Assembly: GCA_002479255.1 (NCBI GenBank)
Contig: DLMJ01000044.1
Location: forward strand, 1-64,000
Length of the DNA: 64,000 nucleotides
Reading direction: 5' to 3'
Source of the DNA: Candidatus Binatus soli
GTDB lineage: Bacteria; Desulfobacterota; Binatia; Binatales; Binataceae
In this document: piece by piece, positions 51,601 through 60,793 of the stretch
How positions within the stretch are numbered: position 1 is the stretch's first letter
Layout of the letters: every line of letters starts with the position of its first letter
Program-made: the position numbers and the translations under genes
The notes under the pieces: model-generated
What the model was told of the DNA's origin: nothing
The model's input: the letters and a program-made list of their open reading frames with translations, nothing else
Database searches by the model: none

Positions 51601-53172
51601 GTGGGATTGATCTCTCCGCCGCCGCATCACGACATCTATTCGATCGAAGATCTCGCGCAGCTTATCCACGATCTCAAAAATTCCAACAACCGCGCGCGCA
51701 TCGGTGTCAAACTGGTCGCCGAGGTCGGCGTCGGCACCATCGCCGCCGGAGTCGCGAAGGCCAAGGCCGACGTCGTGCTGATCAGCGGTTACGACGGCGG
51801 CACCGGCGCGTCTCCCCTGCAATCGATCAAGCACGCGGGAGTTCCGTGGGAGCTGGGACTCGCCGAGACGCAGCAAACCCTGGTGATGAACGGTCTGCGT
51901 GGACGCATTCGCATCGAGACCGACGGCCAGCTCAAGACCGGCCGCGACGTCGCCATCGCCGCTCTCCTCGGCGCCGAGGAATTCGGTTTCGCCAGCGCCG
52001 CGCTGGTCGCCTCGGGATGCATCATGATGCGTGTCTGCCATCTCAACACCTGCCCGGTCGGCATCGCTACGCAGGATCCGGTGCTCCGCGCGAAGTTCGC
52101 AGGCAAGCCCGAGCACGTCGTGAACTTCATGATGTTCATCGCGGACGAACTGCGCGAATACATGGCGCAGTTGGGCTTCCGCACCGTTGCCGAAATGGTT
52201 GGCCACGTCGAATGCCTGGACGCCAACGAAGCGATCGCGCATTGGAAGGCGCGCAACGTCGATCTGGCCAATATTCTTCGCCGTCCCGACGTCGGGCCGG
52301 ACGAACCGCTGCATTGTGTCGAGCTACAGGATCATGGCCTCGGCGCCGCGCTCGACAACCAGATCATCGAGCTTGCAAAAGACGCGCTCGAGCATCGCAA
52401 GCCGGTCGAAATCCACCTTCCCATCCGCAACGTGAACCGCACCGTCGGCACGATGCTGTCGGCGGAAGTGTCGCGGCGCTTCGGCGCTGAAGGACTGCCG
52501 CCCTACACGGTTCAGATTCAGCTCAAAGGTTCGGCCGGTCAGAGTTTGGGCGCGTGGCTCGCGCCGGGAATCGCGCTTCATCTCGAGGGCGACGCGAACG
52601 ACTACTGCGGCAAGGGACTGTCGGGCGGATTTATCTCGGTGCGTCCGCCAAAAGAAGCGACCTTCAAGGCCGAGGACAACATCGTTGTCGGCAACGTCGC
52701 GCTCTACGGCGCCACCGGCGGCGAAGCGTTTTTCCGCGGCGTAGCCGGCGAGCGATTCGCGGTGCGTAACAGCGGCGCGCACACGGTCGTCGAGGGAGTC
52801 GGCGACCATGGATGCGAGTACATGACGCGCGGCTTGGTCGTGGTTCTAGGCAAGACCGGCCGCAACTTCGCGGCCGGCATGAGCGGCGGCGTGGCGTACG
52901 TGCTTGACGAAGACGGCTCGTTCCCGTCGCGCTGCAACACCGGGATGGTCGAGTTGGGTCCGATCGGCAACCCGGACGAACTCAAGCAGTTGCATGCGCT
53001 GATCGTGCGGCACTTGCAGTACACGCAGAGCGCGGTCGCGCGGCGAGTCCTCGACAAGTGGGACGACTACGCTACGAAGTTTGTAAAAGTATTGCCGACT
53101 GAATATCGCATGGTGCTCGAACGGCAGCATCTCAACATGAATTCCGATCTCGCGCGGCTGGCCGCAGTTTAA
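48607..53172 (+). CDS. gltB: Glutamate synthase (NADPH), large subunit
   Basis: GltB converts glutamine and 2-oxoglutarate to two glutamates. In the 1521-residue chain the class II amidotransferase cysteine is Cys24 in HDACGVGFVVN after a 23-residue propeptide. The central domain is followed by the FMN domain (KTGAMSFGSISKEAH, GGKSNTGEGGEDP) and the 3Fe-4S cysteines in CIMMRVCHLNTCPVGIA. The GXGXG-type C-terminal helix domain is present. ATG at 48607 overlaps the Lrp gene stop; the frame is open upstream to 48349 but that is a shadow of lrp. Confidence 0.97.
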   Translation: MMHNYRSIPKAQGLYDPAHEHDACGVGFVVNIKGERSHDIVAKALQVLDNLTHRGACGCDPRTGDGAGILLQIPHDFFSSEAARLGFELPAPGEYGVGQVFLPLDTVKRKDCEEAFERIVNEEGQRLLGWRDVPVVESACGDIARRGMPAIRQVFIARSPDLADAEALERKLYVIRKRATSEAEKLGLFDPELFYFCSLSALTVVYKGQLISTQIPQFFPDLLNGAIKTALAMVHQRFSTNTFPSWDRAHPYRFMSHNGEINTLRGNINWMHAREKLFSSPLFGDDIKKLLPIVEPNGSDSATFDNCLELLVRTGRSLPHAVMMMIPEAWQNDAQMSDGKRAFYRFHSCMMEPWDGPASIAFTDGIRIGAVLDRNGLRPSRYTVTKDGLVVMASETGVLDIAPENVALKGRLQPGRMFLVDTALGRIVQDEEIKNSMAARRPYRAWLDANLVALESLPEANDNDTPPVDFFEDNELLKQQQSFGYTIEDLKMILAPMATNGQEPVGSMGTDTPLAVLSNRPQPLYNYFKQLFAQVTNPPIDPIREELVTSTETTIGAEDNLFEESPLHCRQLQLKQPILTNQELQRIKRLAVEGLRTVTLPTLYRVDDGEDGLRAALDALCRAASDAIESGYTIIVLSDRGVNADYAAIPALLATGAVHHHLIREGTRTRVGLVVESGEPREAMHFCLLVGYGAGAVNPYLAYATMAGMIRNGQLRDIDEDTAVHNFTKAVSKSMTKVASKMGISTTQSYRGAQIFEAIGLAKDVIDKYFTWTPSRVAGVGLGAIARETAARHTYAFKVAANLDGDLDVGGQYQWRRAGEFHMYNPNTIARLQHSVRSGNYRLFKDYTRAVDEQSRSLTTLRSLFKFNSDRPPVPLEEVEPAAEIVKRFKTGAMSFGSISKEAHETLAIAMNRIGGKSNTGEGGEDPARFVPDANGDWRRSAIKQVASGRFGVTSHYLVNADELQIKMAQGAKPGEGGQLPGHKVDDFIAKIRYSTPGVGLISPPPHHDIYSIEDLAQLIHDLKNSNNRARIGVKLVAEVGVGTIAAGVAKAKADVVLISGYDGGTGASPLQSIKHAGVPWELGLAETQQTLVMNGLRGRIRIETDGQLKTGRDVAIAALLGAEEFGFASAALVASGCIMMRVCHLNTCPVGIATQDPVLRAKFAGKPEHVVNFMMFIADELREYMAQLGFRTVAEMVGHVECLDANEAIAHWKARNVDLANILRRPDVGPDEPLHCVELQDHGLGAALDNQIIELAKDALEHRKPVEIHLPIRNVNRTVGTMLSAEVSRRFGAEGLPPYTVQIQLKGSAGQSLGAWLAPGIALHLEGDANDYCGKGLSGGFISVRPPKEATFKAEDNIVVGNVALYGATGGEAFFRGVAGERFAVRNSGAHTVVEGVGDHGCEYMTRGLVVVLGKTGRNFAAGMSGGVAYVLDEDGSFPSRCNTGMVELGPIGNPDELKQLHALIVRHLQYTQSAVARRVLDKWDDYATKFVKVLPTEYRMVLERQHLNMNSDLARLAAV

Positions 53173-53199
53173 CCGGCGCTGGCACGAGTGAGTAATCGA

Positions 53200-53211
53200 C
53201 TGACTAGTCAG
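53200..53211. promoter_or_regulatory. 12-base palindrome between gltB and gltD
   Basis: CTGACTAGTCAG is a perfect self-complementary 12-mer in the 72-base gap between the two genes. It may be an operator or small mRNA hairpin. A similar sequence lies at 60794-60822. Confidence 0.3.
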
Positions 53212-53244
53212 AATTGACCTGACTCAGGGAGATCAACGGCTTCG

Positions 53245-54690
53245 ATGGGCAAGATCACGGGCTTCATGGAGATCAAGCGCGAGACTCCCTCGCGGCGTCC
53301 GGTCAGGGAACGCCTGAAGGATTGGCGCGAATTCGATCTCAAGATGCCCGAAGACAAACTGCGCGCGCAGGGCGCCCGCTGCATGGATTGCGGGATTCCC
53401 TTCTGCCACAAGGGTTGCCCGCTCGGGAACATCATCCCTGACTGGAACGACCTCATTTACCGGGGCCGATGGCGCGAGGCGATCGACCGGCTGCACGCGA
53501 CCAACAACTTTCCGGAGTTCACCGGCAGAGTTTGCCCTGCACCCTGCGAAGAAGCCTGCGTGCTCAACATCAACAACGATCCGGTCACGATCAAGCTGAT
53601 CGAGAAGAACATCATCGACCACGCTTGGGGAGAAAAATGGATCGCGCCGCAGCCGCCCGCGCGCAAGTCGGGAAAGCGCGTTGCGGTGGTGGGCTCGGGA
53701 CCGTCGGGGCTGGCGTGCGCGCAGCAACTCATGCGCGCGGGACATTCGGTCACGCTCTACGAGCGATCGGATCGCGTGGGCGGATTGCTCACTTACGGCA
53801 TTCCAGACTTCAAGCTGGAAAAGTGGATCGTCAACCGGCGCGTTGAGCAAATGAAGGCCGAGGGCCTGGAGATTGTCACCAACTGCCGCGTCGGCTTCGA
53901 CATCCACGCGGACGAGATGCGCTCAAAGTACGACGCAATCGTACTCGCGATGGGCGCGACCAAGCCGCGTGACCTGCCGATCCCGGGACGGGAGCTCAAG
54001 GGAATCCATTTTGCCATGGAATTCCTGCCGCAACAGAACAAGCGTAACTTCGGCGACGCGCTCGATCCGGCGGCCGAGATCACTGCAAACGGAAAACGCG
54101 TTGTCATTCTCGGCGGCGGCGATACGGGTTCCGATTGCCTGGGCACCTCAAATCGCCAGGGCGCGATCGTCGTGCATCAGTTCGAGCTGCTGCCGATGCC
54201 GCCTGAAAAGCGCACCGCCGAAATGCCGTGGCCCGACTGGCCGATGATCATGCGCACCTCGAGCTCGCACGAAGAAGGTGTGCAGCGCGACTGGAGCGTG
54301 AACACGAGCAAGTTCTCCGGCGAAAACGGCGTGGTGAAAAAACTCCACGGCGCGCGGCTCAACTGGAAGCAGGACAACGGACGGATGGTGATGGAGCAAA
54401 TTCCGGGCACCGATTTCGAGATCGAGTGCGACCTCGTGCTGCTCGCGCTCGGATTTCTCGGCCCCGAGCCCGACGGCATAATCTCGGAGCTTGGTGTCAA
54501 GCTCGACCCGCGCAGCAACGTGCAGTGCGAGAGTTACATGTCGAGCGTGCCGGGAGTTTTCGCCGCCGGAGACGCACGTCGCGGGCAATCTCTGGTGGTG
54601 TGGGCGATATGGGAGGGGCGCGAAGCGGCGCGCGCGGTCGATGCCTACCTGATGGGCGAGACCTTCCTGCCCTCGAGTCCTGACCTCTGA
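53245..54690 (+). CDS. gltD: Glutamate synthase (NADPH), small subunit
   Basis: GltD passes electrons from NADPH to GltB. The 481-residue protein starts MGKITGFMEIKRETPSRRPV and has the cysteine clusters CMDCGIPFCHKGCP and CPAPCEEACVL, FAD fold VVGSGPSGLACAQQL, and NADPH fold VILGGGDTGSDCLG. The C-terminal GVFAAGDARRGQSLVVWAI binds flavin. It follows gltB by 72 bases and ends the nitrogen block. Confidence 0.96.
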   Translation: MGKITGFMEIKRETPSRRPVRERLKDWREFDLKMPEDKLRAQGARCMDCGIPFCHKGCPLGNIIPDWNDLIYRGRWREAIDRLHATNNFPEFTGRVCPAPCEEACVLNINNDPVTIKLIEKNIIDHAWGEKWIAPQPPARKSGKRVAVVGSGPSGLACAQQLMRAGHSVTLYERSDRVGGLLTYGIPDFKLEKWIVNRRVEQMKAEGLEIVTNCRVGFDIHADEMRSKYDAIVLAMGATKPRDLPIPGRELKGIHFAMEFLPQQNKRNFGDALDPAAEITANGKRVVILGGGDTGSDCLGTSNRQGAIVVHQFELLPMPPEKRTAEMPWPDWPMIMRTSSSHEEGVQRDWSVNTSKFSGENGVVKKLHGARLNWKQDNGRMVMEQIPGTDFEIECDLVLLALGFLGPEPDGIISELGVKLDPRSNVQCESYMSSVPGVFAAGDARRGQSLVVWAIWEGREAARAVDAYLMGETFLPSSPDL

Positions 54691-54730
54691 TCGCTGCATA
54701 CCCGTGAGAGGGCGAATGAGGCCGGGAATT

Positions 54731-55336
54731 TCAGCGGCGAAAACCCATCGCGTCGAGCTTGCGAATCACCCACTCAATTCGGTCCTCGCCCCAGAACGGC
54801 TCGCCGTCCACGATGAAGGTCGGCACGCCGAAGACCTTGTCGCGATCGGCCTCGGCGAAGCATGCATCCAGGTCGGCACGCGCACCGGTGTCGGCATAGC
54901 GAAGAAATTCGGCGGGATCGAGACCGACCTCGGCAACGACCGCTGAAATCGCATCGCGGCTTTCGACATCGAGTACCTGTTTCCAGAATCGGTCGAACAC
55001 GCGATTCGAGTATGGCCAGAACTGTCCATTGCTCGCGGCGTAGAGACCGCCATAGAACGCCAGGCGCGCGCTGAAAATCTTTTTCGGCGGGTAGATGACG
55101 AGTCCGCGTTCCTTCGCGATTCGGCGCGCGTCGAGATACAGATACCGAACCTTGCGACGGTCGGCGTCCTCGCGATCAAGCGGACCGTAAACCTTTCGGA
55201 TATTCACCCCGTATGGGATGAAGCGTACGCGCACGCTATGAGACAGCTCGAGGTCGCAGGCGGGCTGCATCGCGAGGTACGAGTACGGACTCGTGTATGC
55301 GAAGTAGAGCTTGATTTCGTACAGGCTGCCGTTCAT
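54731..55336 (-). CDS. DsbA-family / 2-hydroxychromene-2-carboxylate isomerase-like protein
   Basis: A 201-residue thioredoxin-fold protein with the N-terminal active site FAYTSPYSYLA, where the DsbA CxxC is replaced by SPYS; this matches HCCA isomerases and kappa-class glutathione transferases. The C-terminal VFGVPTFIVDGEPFWGEDRI is diagnostic. The first Ser probably activates glutathione or substrate. It follows glcF on the same strand by about 10 bases, so it may be co-transcribed with glcDEF. Confidence 0.85.
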   Translation of the reverse strand: MNGSLYEIKLYFAYTSPYSYLAMQPACDLELSHSVRVRFIPYGVNIRKVYGPLDREDADRRKVRYLYLDARRIAKERGLVIYPPKKIFSARLAFYGGLYAASNGQFWPYSNRVFDRFWKQVLDVESRDAISAVVAEVGLDPAEFLRYADTGARADLDACFAEADRDKVFGVPTFIVDGEPFWGEDRIEWVIRKLDAMGFRR

Positions 55337-55345
55337 CGGACAGGA

Positions 55346-56623
55346 TCACTGAGACGCCATAGCGAGGAAGTCCGCGAGGTGGACGACCTTGATTCTCGAA
55401 CCGCGACGGCGAAGTTCGGCGGCGATCTGGAACTCGCATCCGGGATTCGCCAGCACAACGTAATCCGCATCTGTCGCAACAATATTGTCGGCTTTGCGTC
55501 GCGCCAAGTCGCGCGCCATTGCGGGCTCGGTCAAATTGTAGGATCCGGCCGAACCGCAGCAGAGATCGGACTGCGTCATCTCGATGATCGTCACGCCCGG
55601 AATCGAGGCGAGCAATTTGCGCGGCGCTTCGCGCACTCCGAGTCCATGCGCGAGGTGACAAGCGTCGTGACAGGTGACCCTGCATCGAAATTCGCGCTTC
55701 GGACCCGCCGGTGCGTCGAGCAGCAAAGAACTCAGGTCCCGCACTTTCGAGGAAACCGCGCGCGCAGCGTCGACGAATTTCGGTTCGTCTCTGAGCAGTT
55801 CACCGTATTCGGCGATCGCCACCGAGCATCCCGACGCGGCCGACACGATTGAATCGGCGCCGGAGTTCTTCAGCGCGCGAACGTTCGCGCGGGCAAAATC
55901 GCGGGCTCGCGATCCGTTACCCGAATGCAGATCAAGTGCTCCACAGCATGAGGTCGGTTCGAGTTGGACGACGCGATAACCGGCGGCGGCGAGCAGACGC
56001 TCACTGTTCAGGTTTTCCGAATTCGCAAGTACTTGCGCGACGCATCCATGATGCACGACGACCGTCGGTGCGCCGGTGCGCGGCGCGCTGTTTGCTCCCC
56101 TGGCGAGCGGGCGCAAGTCGGGCTCAAGCGGCGGGAGAAGATCGAGCCAATCGTGAATCATGCGCGGCAGGACGGCTGTCAGAGCGGGTCTCAGGCCAAG
56201 GCGCTCGACGAGCTTCAGCGGCGCGAGCAGCATCCGGAGACGACGGGGGTACGGAAAAATCGCGCCGACGGCGCGCCGCTTGAATCGATCGACGAAGCCG
56301 CGGCGATGATTTTGCTCGACGAATAAACGCGCACCTTCAATCAAGCGGCCGTAATGAACGCCGGACGGGCAGGCGGTCTCGCAACCGCGGCATCCGAGGC
56401 ACAAATCGAGATGGCGCGCCGCGTCGTCGTCAAGGTCGATGCAGCCTTCGGCGAGCGACTTCATCAGATAGATTCGGCCGCGCGGCGAGTCCATCTCGCA
56501 TCGCGTTACAATGTAGGTCGGACAAGCCTCGGCGCAGAGTCCGCAATGAACGCAGTCGAACAGCAGGTCGTAGTCGCAGACGCCGCGAACCGAATTCGAT
56601 GATGTGACGGAGGCCGCGGCCAT
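55346..56623 (-). CDS. glcF: Glycolate oxidase iron-sulfur subunit
   Basis: GlcF carries electrons from GlcDE to the quinone pool. The 425-residue protein has two 4Fe-4S motifs, CVHCGLCAEACP and CLGCRGCETACP, and two CCG boxes (CCGALDLHSG, CCGSAGSYNL). ATG at 56623 shares one base with the glcE stop and lies six bases after GGAGGA. It is the third gene of glcDEF. Confidence 0.93.
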   Translation of the reverse strand: MAAASVTSSNSVRGVCDYDLLFDCVHCGLCAEACPTYIVTRCEMDSPRGRIYLMKSLAEGCIDLDDDAARHLDLCLGCRGCETACPSGVHYGRLIEGARLFVEQNHRRGFVDRFKRRAVGAIFPYPRRLRMLLAPLKLVERLGLRPALTAVLPRMIHDWLDLLPPLEPDLRPLARGANSAPRTGAPTVVVHHGCVAQVLANSENLNSERLLAAAGYRVVQLEPTSCCGALDLHSGNGSRARDFARANVRALKNSGADSIVSAASGCSVAIAEYGELLRDEPKFVDAARAVSSKVRDLSSLLLDAPAGPKREFRCRVTCHDACHLAHGLGVREAPRKLLASIPGVTIIEMTQSDLCCGSAGSYNLTEPAMARDLARRKADNIVATDADYVVLANPGCEFQIAAELRRRGSRIKVVHLADFLAMASQ

Positions 56624-57894
56624 CAGATTCCTCCGACGAAGCATCCGGGGTTGAAGATCCCGGCCGGATCGAAGGCCGCCTTGAGCCGACGCATAAGCGC
56701 GAGGGCGCCGTCGTTGGGAGTGTCGAAAAATTCCAGCGAGTCACGGAACGCCGGCGCGGCGGCGATCAGTCGAAGGCTACCGCGCGCCGAGCGCGCAACT
56801 TCACGCCATCGCGCAACGGTCTTGGCCGCGACTTCGGCCAAGGGTTCATCGGCCAGGATTATCTGCGCGACGCCGGAGCCGGCGTGAGCGCGAAATTCAA
56901 TGTCGTTGCCGCAGGCCTCCAGCACTTGCGCGAGAGACGCGGGTGGAACCGCGATTTGAGCGGCCAGCGGGGCCGAATGAAAATCGACATCGCGCAGCAG
57001 CTCGTAACTCCTGAGAGCGCCGTCGGCGCTCAGAATTTCACCGCGCGCGCCGACCAAATCGCGAATTCGCCCGGCCTGGCAGCCGATCTCCAGTGGACTT
57101 CCAGAAACACCGGCCAGAAGAAGAAATTGACTGGTAGAATTGAAGCGCGGTGCGAGGGCTGGACTGAGTATATCGAGATTACTGAGTGGCAGTGCGTCAT
57201 TGAGTATGCAGGCGGCGGCGAATGCGTCTGCTGCGCGCGCATAAGGGACGACTGCGATAGAGTAGTCAGATGGAATGGGACGCACTTTGAACGTCGCCTC
57301 AGTTACTATTCCAAGTGTACCGAATGCTCCACCCATCAGTTTCATCAAATCATAGCCGGCGACGTTTTTGACCACGCGGCCGCCGCCGTGAACGAGGTTG
57401 CCGCCGTGGCCGACGAAGCGAACTCCGATGAGCAGGTCGCGCGAGGCGCCCTCGGAAAGACGAAGCGGTCCGGAATGCGCGGCGCCGATTAACGAGCCGA
57501 GAGTCGTCATCCCGGGGCCGCATGGATCGACGGGGAGCCGCTGGCGGGCGCCTGCCATGGCAGCATTCAGTTTGCCGACGGTGATTCCCGACTCCGCAAC
57601 AATTGTCATGTCGTCGGGTTCGTAGGCGACAATTCGCGCCAGCCGCGCCATCGAGATACCGAGCGCGACCGGCGAGCGGCGAATCCCCGCGAGCGAGCGA
57701 GCCGCGCCAATGGGGGCGAGCGCAATCCGATCCGCTTCGCACATGCGGACGATCTCGCAAATTTCCTCGATCGAAGCAGGCTCGACGATCGCATCCGCGG
57801 CGCGCGCCTCAGTGTCGGTTGGCGCGCGAACGCGGTCGGCGCCGACGATCGAGTTGAGCCGGTTCGCCAGATTTGAAGATGTAGTGGCAGCCAC
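56623..57894 (-). CDS. glcE: Glycolate oxidase FAD-binding subunit
   Basis: A 423-residue FAD-linked oxidase-like protein. The FAD pocket segments are IALAPIGAARSLAGIRR, TLGSLIGAAHSGPLRLSEGA and NVAGYDLMKLMGGAFGTLG. The C-terminal half is poorly conserved, as usual for GlcE. It follows glcD by about 20 bases and runs into glcF. Confidence 0.9.
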   Translation of the reverse strand: MAATTSSNLANRLNSIVGADRVRAPTDTEARAADAIVEPASIEEICEIVRMCEADRIALAPIGAARSLAGIRRSPVALGISMARLARIVAYEPDDMTIVAESGITVGKLNAAMAGARQRLPVDPCGPGMTTLGSLIGAAHSGPLRLSEGASRDLLIGVRFVGHGGNLVHGGGRVVKNVAGYDLMKLMGGAFGTLGIVTEATFKVRPIPSDYSIAVVPYARAADAFAAACILNDALPLSNLDILSPALAPRFNSTSQFLLLAGVSGSPLEIGCQAGRIRDLVGARGEILSADGALRSYELLRDVDFHSAPLAAQIAVPPASLAQVLEACGNDIEFRAHAGSGVAQIILADEPLAEVAAKTVARWREVARSARGSLRLIAAAPAFRDSLEFFDTPNDGALALMRRLKAAFDPAGIFNPGCFVGGI

Positions 57895-57915
57895 GATATC
57901 CGTTGGAAGCGGCGA

Positions 57916-59349
57916 CTAGATCGGCGCCTGCCGGCGCGGGGCGGCGACCTCGACGCATGCGCCGGGCTGCGGAATCACTTTGCCGGGATTCGACCGTTCC
58001 ATCGGATCGAACACGTGGCGCAGCTCCGTCATGACGCGAAGATCGTCAGGCGAGAACATCAGCGGCATCTCGCCGATTTTTTCGACGCCGATTCCATGCT
58101 CGCCGGTGAGGCTGCCGCCCATCTCGATGCAGGCCTTGAGGATTTCGCGTCCCGCGTCGATTGCCCGGCGGACCTGATCAGGTTCGCGCTCGTCGTAAAG
58201 AATGATCGGATGCAAATTGCCGTCGCCGGCGTGAAATACGTTGCCGATGCGCAAGTCATAGCGACGGCTGACGTCGGCGATGACGCGCAGAATCCGCGGC
58301 AGGCAGGTTCGCGGAACGACACCGTCCTGAGTCGCGTAGTTCGGCGCGAGGCGGCCGACCGCACCGAACGCGCGTTTGCGCGCCTTCCACAACAGCGCGC
58401 GCTCCGCTTCGTCACGCGCGAGCCTGACGCTCGACGCGCCGGCCAGGTTCGCAGTTTTCGCGACCTCATCGGCATAGGCGGTCAGTCCAGCCTCGAGACC
58501 TTCGAGCTCGATGATCAGCACCGCGCCCGCGTCGAGAGGCAGTCCGACATTGAACGCGTCCTCGACGGCGCGAATGATGAGCTGGTCCATCATCTCGAGC
58601 GCGGCCGGCACAATTCCCGACGCGATTATCATCGAGACGGCACGCGTCGCGGTGTCGGCGTCGGGAAAGGCGGCCAGCAGCGTGCGATGATTTTCGGGCT
58701 CGCGCATCAGCTTGAGCGTTGCGCGCGTGACGATTCCAGCAGTGCCCTCCGCGCCGACGACGACGCCGACCAGATCGTAGCCGCATCGCTCTTCGGCCGG
58801 TCCGCCGAGTTCGACAACCTCGCCATCGGGCAGAACGACTTCGAGCGCGAGCACGTGATTGGTGGTCACTCCGTATTTCAAGGTATGCGGACCGCCCGAA
58901 TTCTCGGCAATGTTGCCGCCGATGGTGCATGCCACCTGCGACGATGGATCGGGCGCGTAGAAATATCCTTTCGACTTGACGGCGTTGGTGACGTGCAGGT
59001 TGACCACGCCGCTCTCGGCCTCGACGCGCCGATTGTCGAAATCGATTTCCAGAATCCGGTTCATTCTCGAAGTGCAGATCATCGCGGGCGCGTTCAACGA
59101 AAGGCATCCACCCGAAAGGCCCGTGCCCGCACCGCGCGGAACGAAAGCGACGCCGCGGCGATGGAGCGCCGCCAGTATAGCGCTCAGTTGCGCGGTCGAG
59201 CGCGGGAGCAGCAAGACGTCGGGGGCGCGCTTCTCGACGGTCCATCCGTCGCACTCGTAAACCTTCAGCTCGGTTGCGCGCGAGACGATCCCGTCGGCGT
59301 CAAGAATTTCGCGGAACTCATCGAGAAGTTTGCGGTCGATGGCACTCAT
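57916..59349 (-). CDS. glcD: Glycolate oxidase catalytic subunit GlcD (FAD-linked)
   Basis: A 477-residue FAD-dependent oxidase of the GlcD/D-lactate dehydrogenase type: VAFVPRGAGTGLSGGCL, CTIGGNIAENSGGPHTLKYG and VVVGAEGTAGIVTRATLKLM make up the FAD domain. The C-terminal GNVFHAGDGNLHPII and GSLTGEHGIGVEKIG carry catalytic histidines. It starts the glcDEF operon and is divergent from the aminotransferase gene. Confidence 0.92.
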   Translation of the reverse strand: MSAIDRKLLDEFREILDADGIVSRATELKVYECDGWTVEKRAPDVLLLPRSTAQLSAILAALHRRGVAFVPRGAGTGLSGGCLSLNAPAMICTSRMNRILEIDFDNRRVEAESGVVNLHVTNAVKSKGYFYAPDPSSQVACTIGGNIAENSGGPHTLKYGVTTNHVLALEVVLPDGEVVELGGPAEERCGYDLVGVVVGAEGTAGIVTRATLKLMREPENHRTLLAAFPDADTATRAVSMIIASGIVPAALEMMDQLIIRAVEDAFNVGLPLDAGAVLIIELEGLEAGLTAYADEVAKTANLAGASSVRLARDEAERALLWKARKRAFGAVGRLAPNYATQDGVVPRTCLPRILRVIADVSRRYDLRIGNVFHAGDGNLHPIILYDEREPDQVRRAIDAGREILKACIEMGGSLTGEHGIGVEKIGEMPLMFSPDDLRVMTELRHVFDPMERSNPGKVIPQPGACVEVAAPRRQAPI

Positions 59350-59532
59350 TGCGACGGCGCATCCAATCCCCGCAGCACTCTACCACGACCGCGAACCAGG
59401 CGCGCGAGTGACGCTTTTGCGGTTGATCCTTCGCGGTCATAATAGCAAGGTTCGATTTCAGCCCGGAATCTCGTGGGCGCGCGACCGGTGCGCGCGGAAA
59501 CCCCCGGCGATTCGTTGCAAGGAGAAACACAC

Positions 59533-60753
59533 GTGGCGGATTCATTTCCAGAACTCAAGCCTGCGGCGCGGATTCTGCTAGGTCCGGGGCCATCCAACGT
59601 CAATCCGCGCGTGATGAAAGCGATGTTATCGCCGGTCGTTGGGCACCTCGATCCGGATTTCGTGAAGGTGATGGAGGATATCAAGCGGCTGCTGCGCATC
59701 GTGTTCCGCACCAGGAACGAGATCACGTTTCCCGTCTCCGGCACCGGTTCGGCGGGGATGGAAGCCGTGATGGCGAATCTGATCGAAGAGGGCGACGAGG
59801 TCGTGGTCGGCGTTAACGGCGTCTTCGGAACGCGGCTGGCGGAAGTCGCGTCGCGACTCGGCGCAAAGGTTCACAAGGTCGAGGCGGATTGGGGAACGAT
59901 CGTGGAACCGGCGCAAGTCGCGGCGGCGCTGAAGGCGGCGAAGGATCCGAAGCTGGTCGCGATCGTTCACGCCGAGACTTCGACCGGGATACATCAGCCG
60001 ATCGAGGAAATCGCCGAGCTGGCGCATCGACACGGCGCGATGATGGCGATCGACGCGGTAACATCACTCGCGTGCGTGCCGGTCGAGATTGACAAGTGGA
60101 GCATCGATGCCTGTTACAGCTGCACGCAAAAAGGACTCGGCGCGCCTCCCGGACTGTCGCCGGTGACGTTCAGCGCGCGCGCGATGGAGTCGGTGCACAA
60201 GCGCAAAACGAAGTGCCACTCATGGTACTTCGACGTTGCGTTGATCGAGCAATACTGGGGACCCGACCGGCTCTACCATCATACGGCGCCGATCACGATG
60301 AACTATGCGCTTTACGAGGCGCTGCGGATCGTGGTCGAGGAAGGGTTGGAAGCGCGATGGCGGCGGCATCGCATCAACGCAGCCGCGTTCCAGGCCGGAG
60401 TGCGGGCGATGGGTCTGCAGCTCGCCGCGCAGGAAGGATACCGGTTGCCGCAGCTAACGACGATCGCGGTGCCGGCGGGAATCGATGAAGCGAAGGTGCG
60501 AGCGGAATTGTTGCGGCTGTTCAATATCGAAATCGCCGCCGGACTCGGACCGCTCAAAGGGAAGATCTGGCGCGTCGGTCTGATGGGTGAAGGTTCGCGG
60601 CGCGAAAATGTGATGCTGGCGCTAAACGCGCTCGAAGAAATCATCGGCTCGATGGGATTCGAGATTGCGCGCGGCCGGGCGCTGACCGCAGCCGAGGATG
60701 CCTACAGTGCGGAGGGCACAGGCGCGGGCGAGCCGCCCGCGGAAGCATCATGA
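59533..60753 (+). CDS. Alanine/serine-glyoxylate aminotransferase (class V)
   Basis: A 406-residue PLP enzyme: LLGPGPSNVNPRVMKAMLSP, SGTGSAGMEAVMANL, AIDAVTSLACVPVEID and the PLP lysine in YSCTQKGLGAPPGLSP. It would convert glyoxylate to glycine with alanine or serine as donor. GTG at 59533 follows GGAG by nine bases; the frame is open to 59473. Divergent placement from glcDEF implies a glycolate-to-glycine route. Confidence 0.9.
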   Translation: MADSFPELKPAARILLGPGPSNVNPRVMKAMLSPVVGHLDPDFVKVMEDIKRLLRIVFRTRNEITFPVSGTGSAGMEAVMANLIEEGDEVVVGVNGVFGTRLAEVASRLGAKVHKVEADWGTIVEPAQVAAALKAAKDPKLVAIVHAETSTGIHQPIEEIAELAHRHGAMMAIDAVTSLACVPVEIDKWSIDACYSCTQKGLGAPPGLSPVTFSARAMESVHKRKTKCHSWYFDVALIEQYWGPDRLYHHTAPITMNYALYEALRIVVEEGLEARWRRHRINAAAFQAGVRAMGLQLAAQEGYRLPQLTTIAVPAGIDEAKVRAELLRLFNIEIAAGLGPLKGKIWRVGLMGEGSRRENVMLALNALEEIIGSMGFEIARGRALTAAEDAYSAEGTGAGEPPAEAS

Positions 60754-60793
60754 GGATGGTAGTAATGCGTCTTCGCGGCCGAGCGCGAAAGCA

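Noticed and set aside
50356..52314. Very long minus-strand open frame inside gltB, and similar ones in lysA, argH and the APC gene
   Set aside because: They are antisense frames kept open by high GC; their products are Arg/His/Asp-rich, lack motifs and have no ribosome sites.
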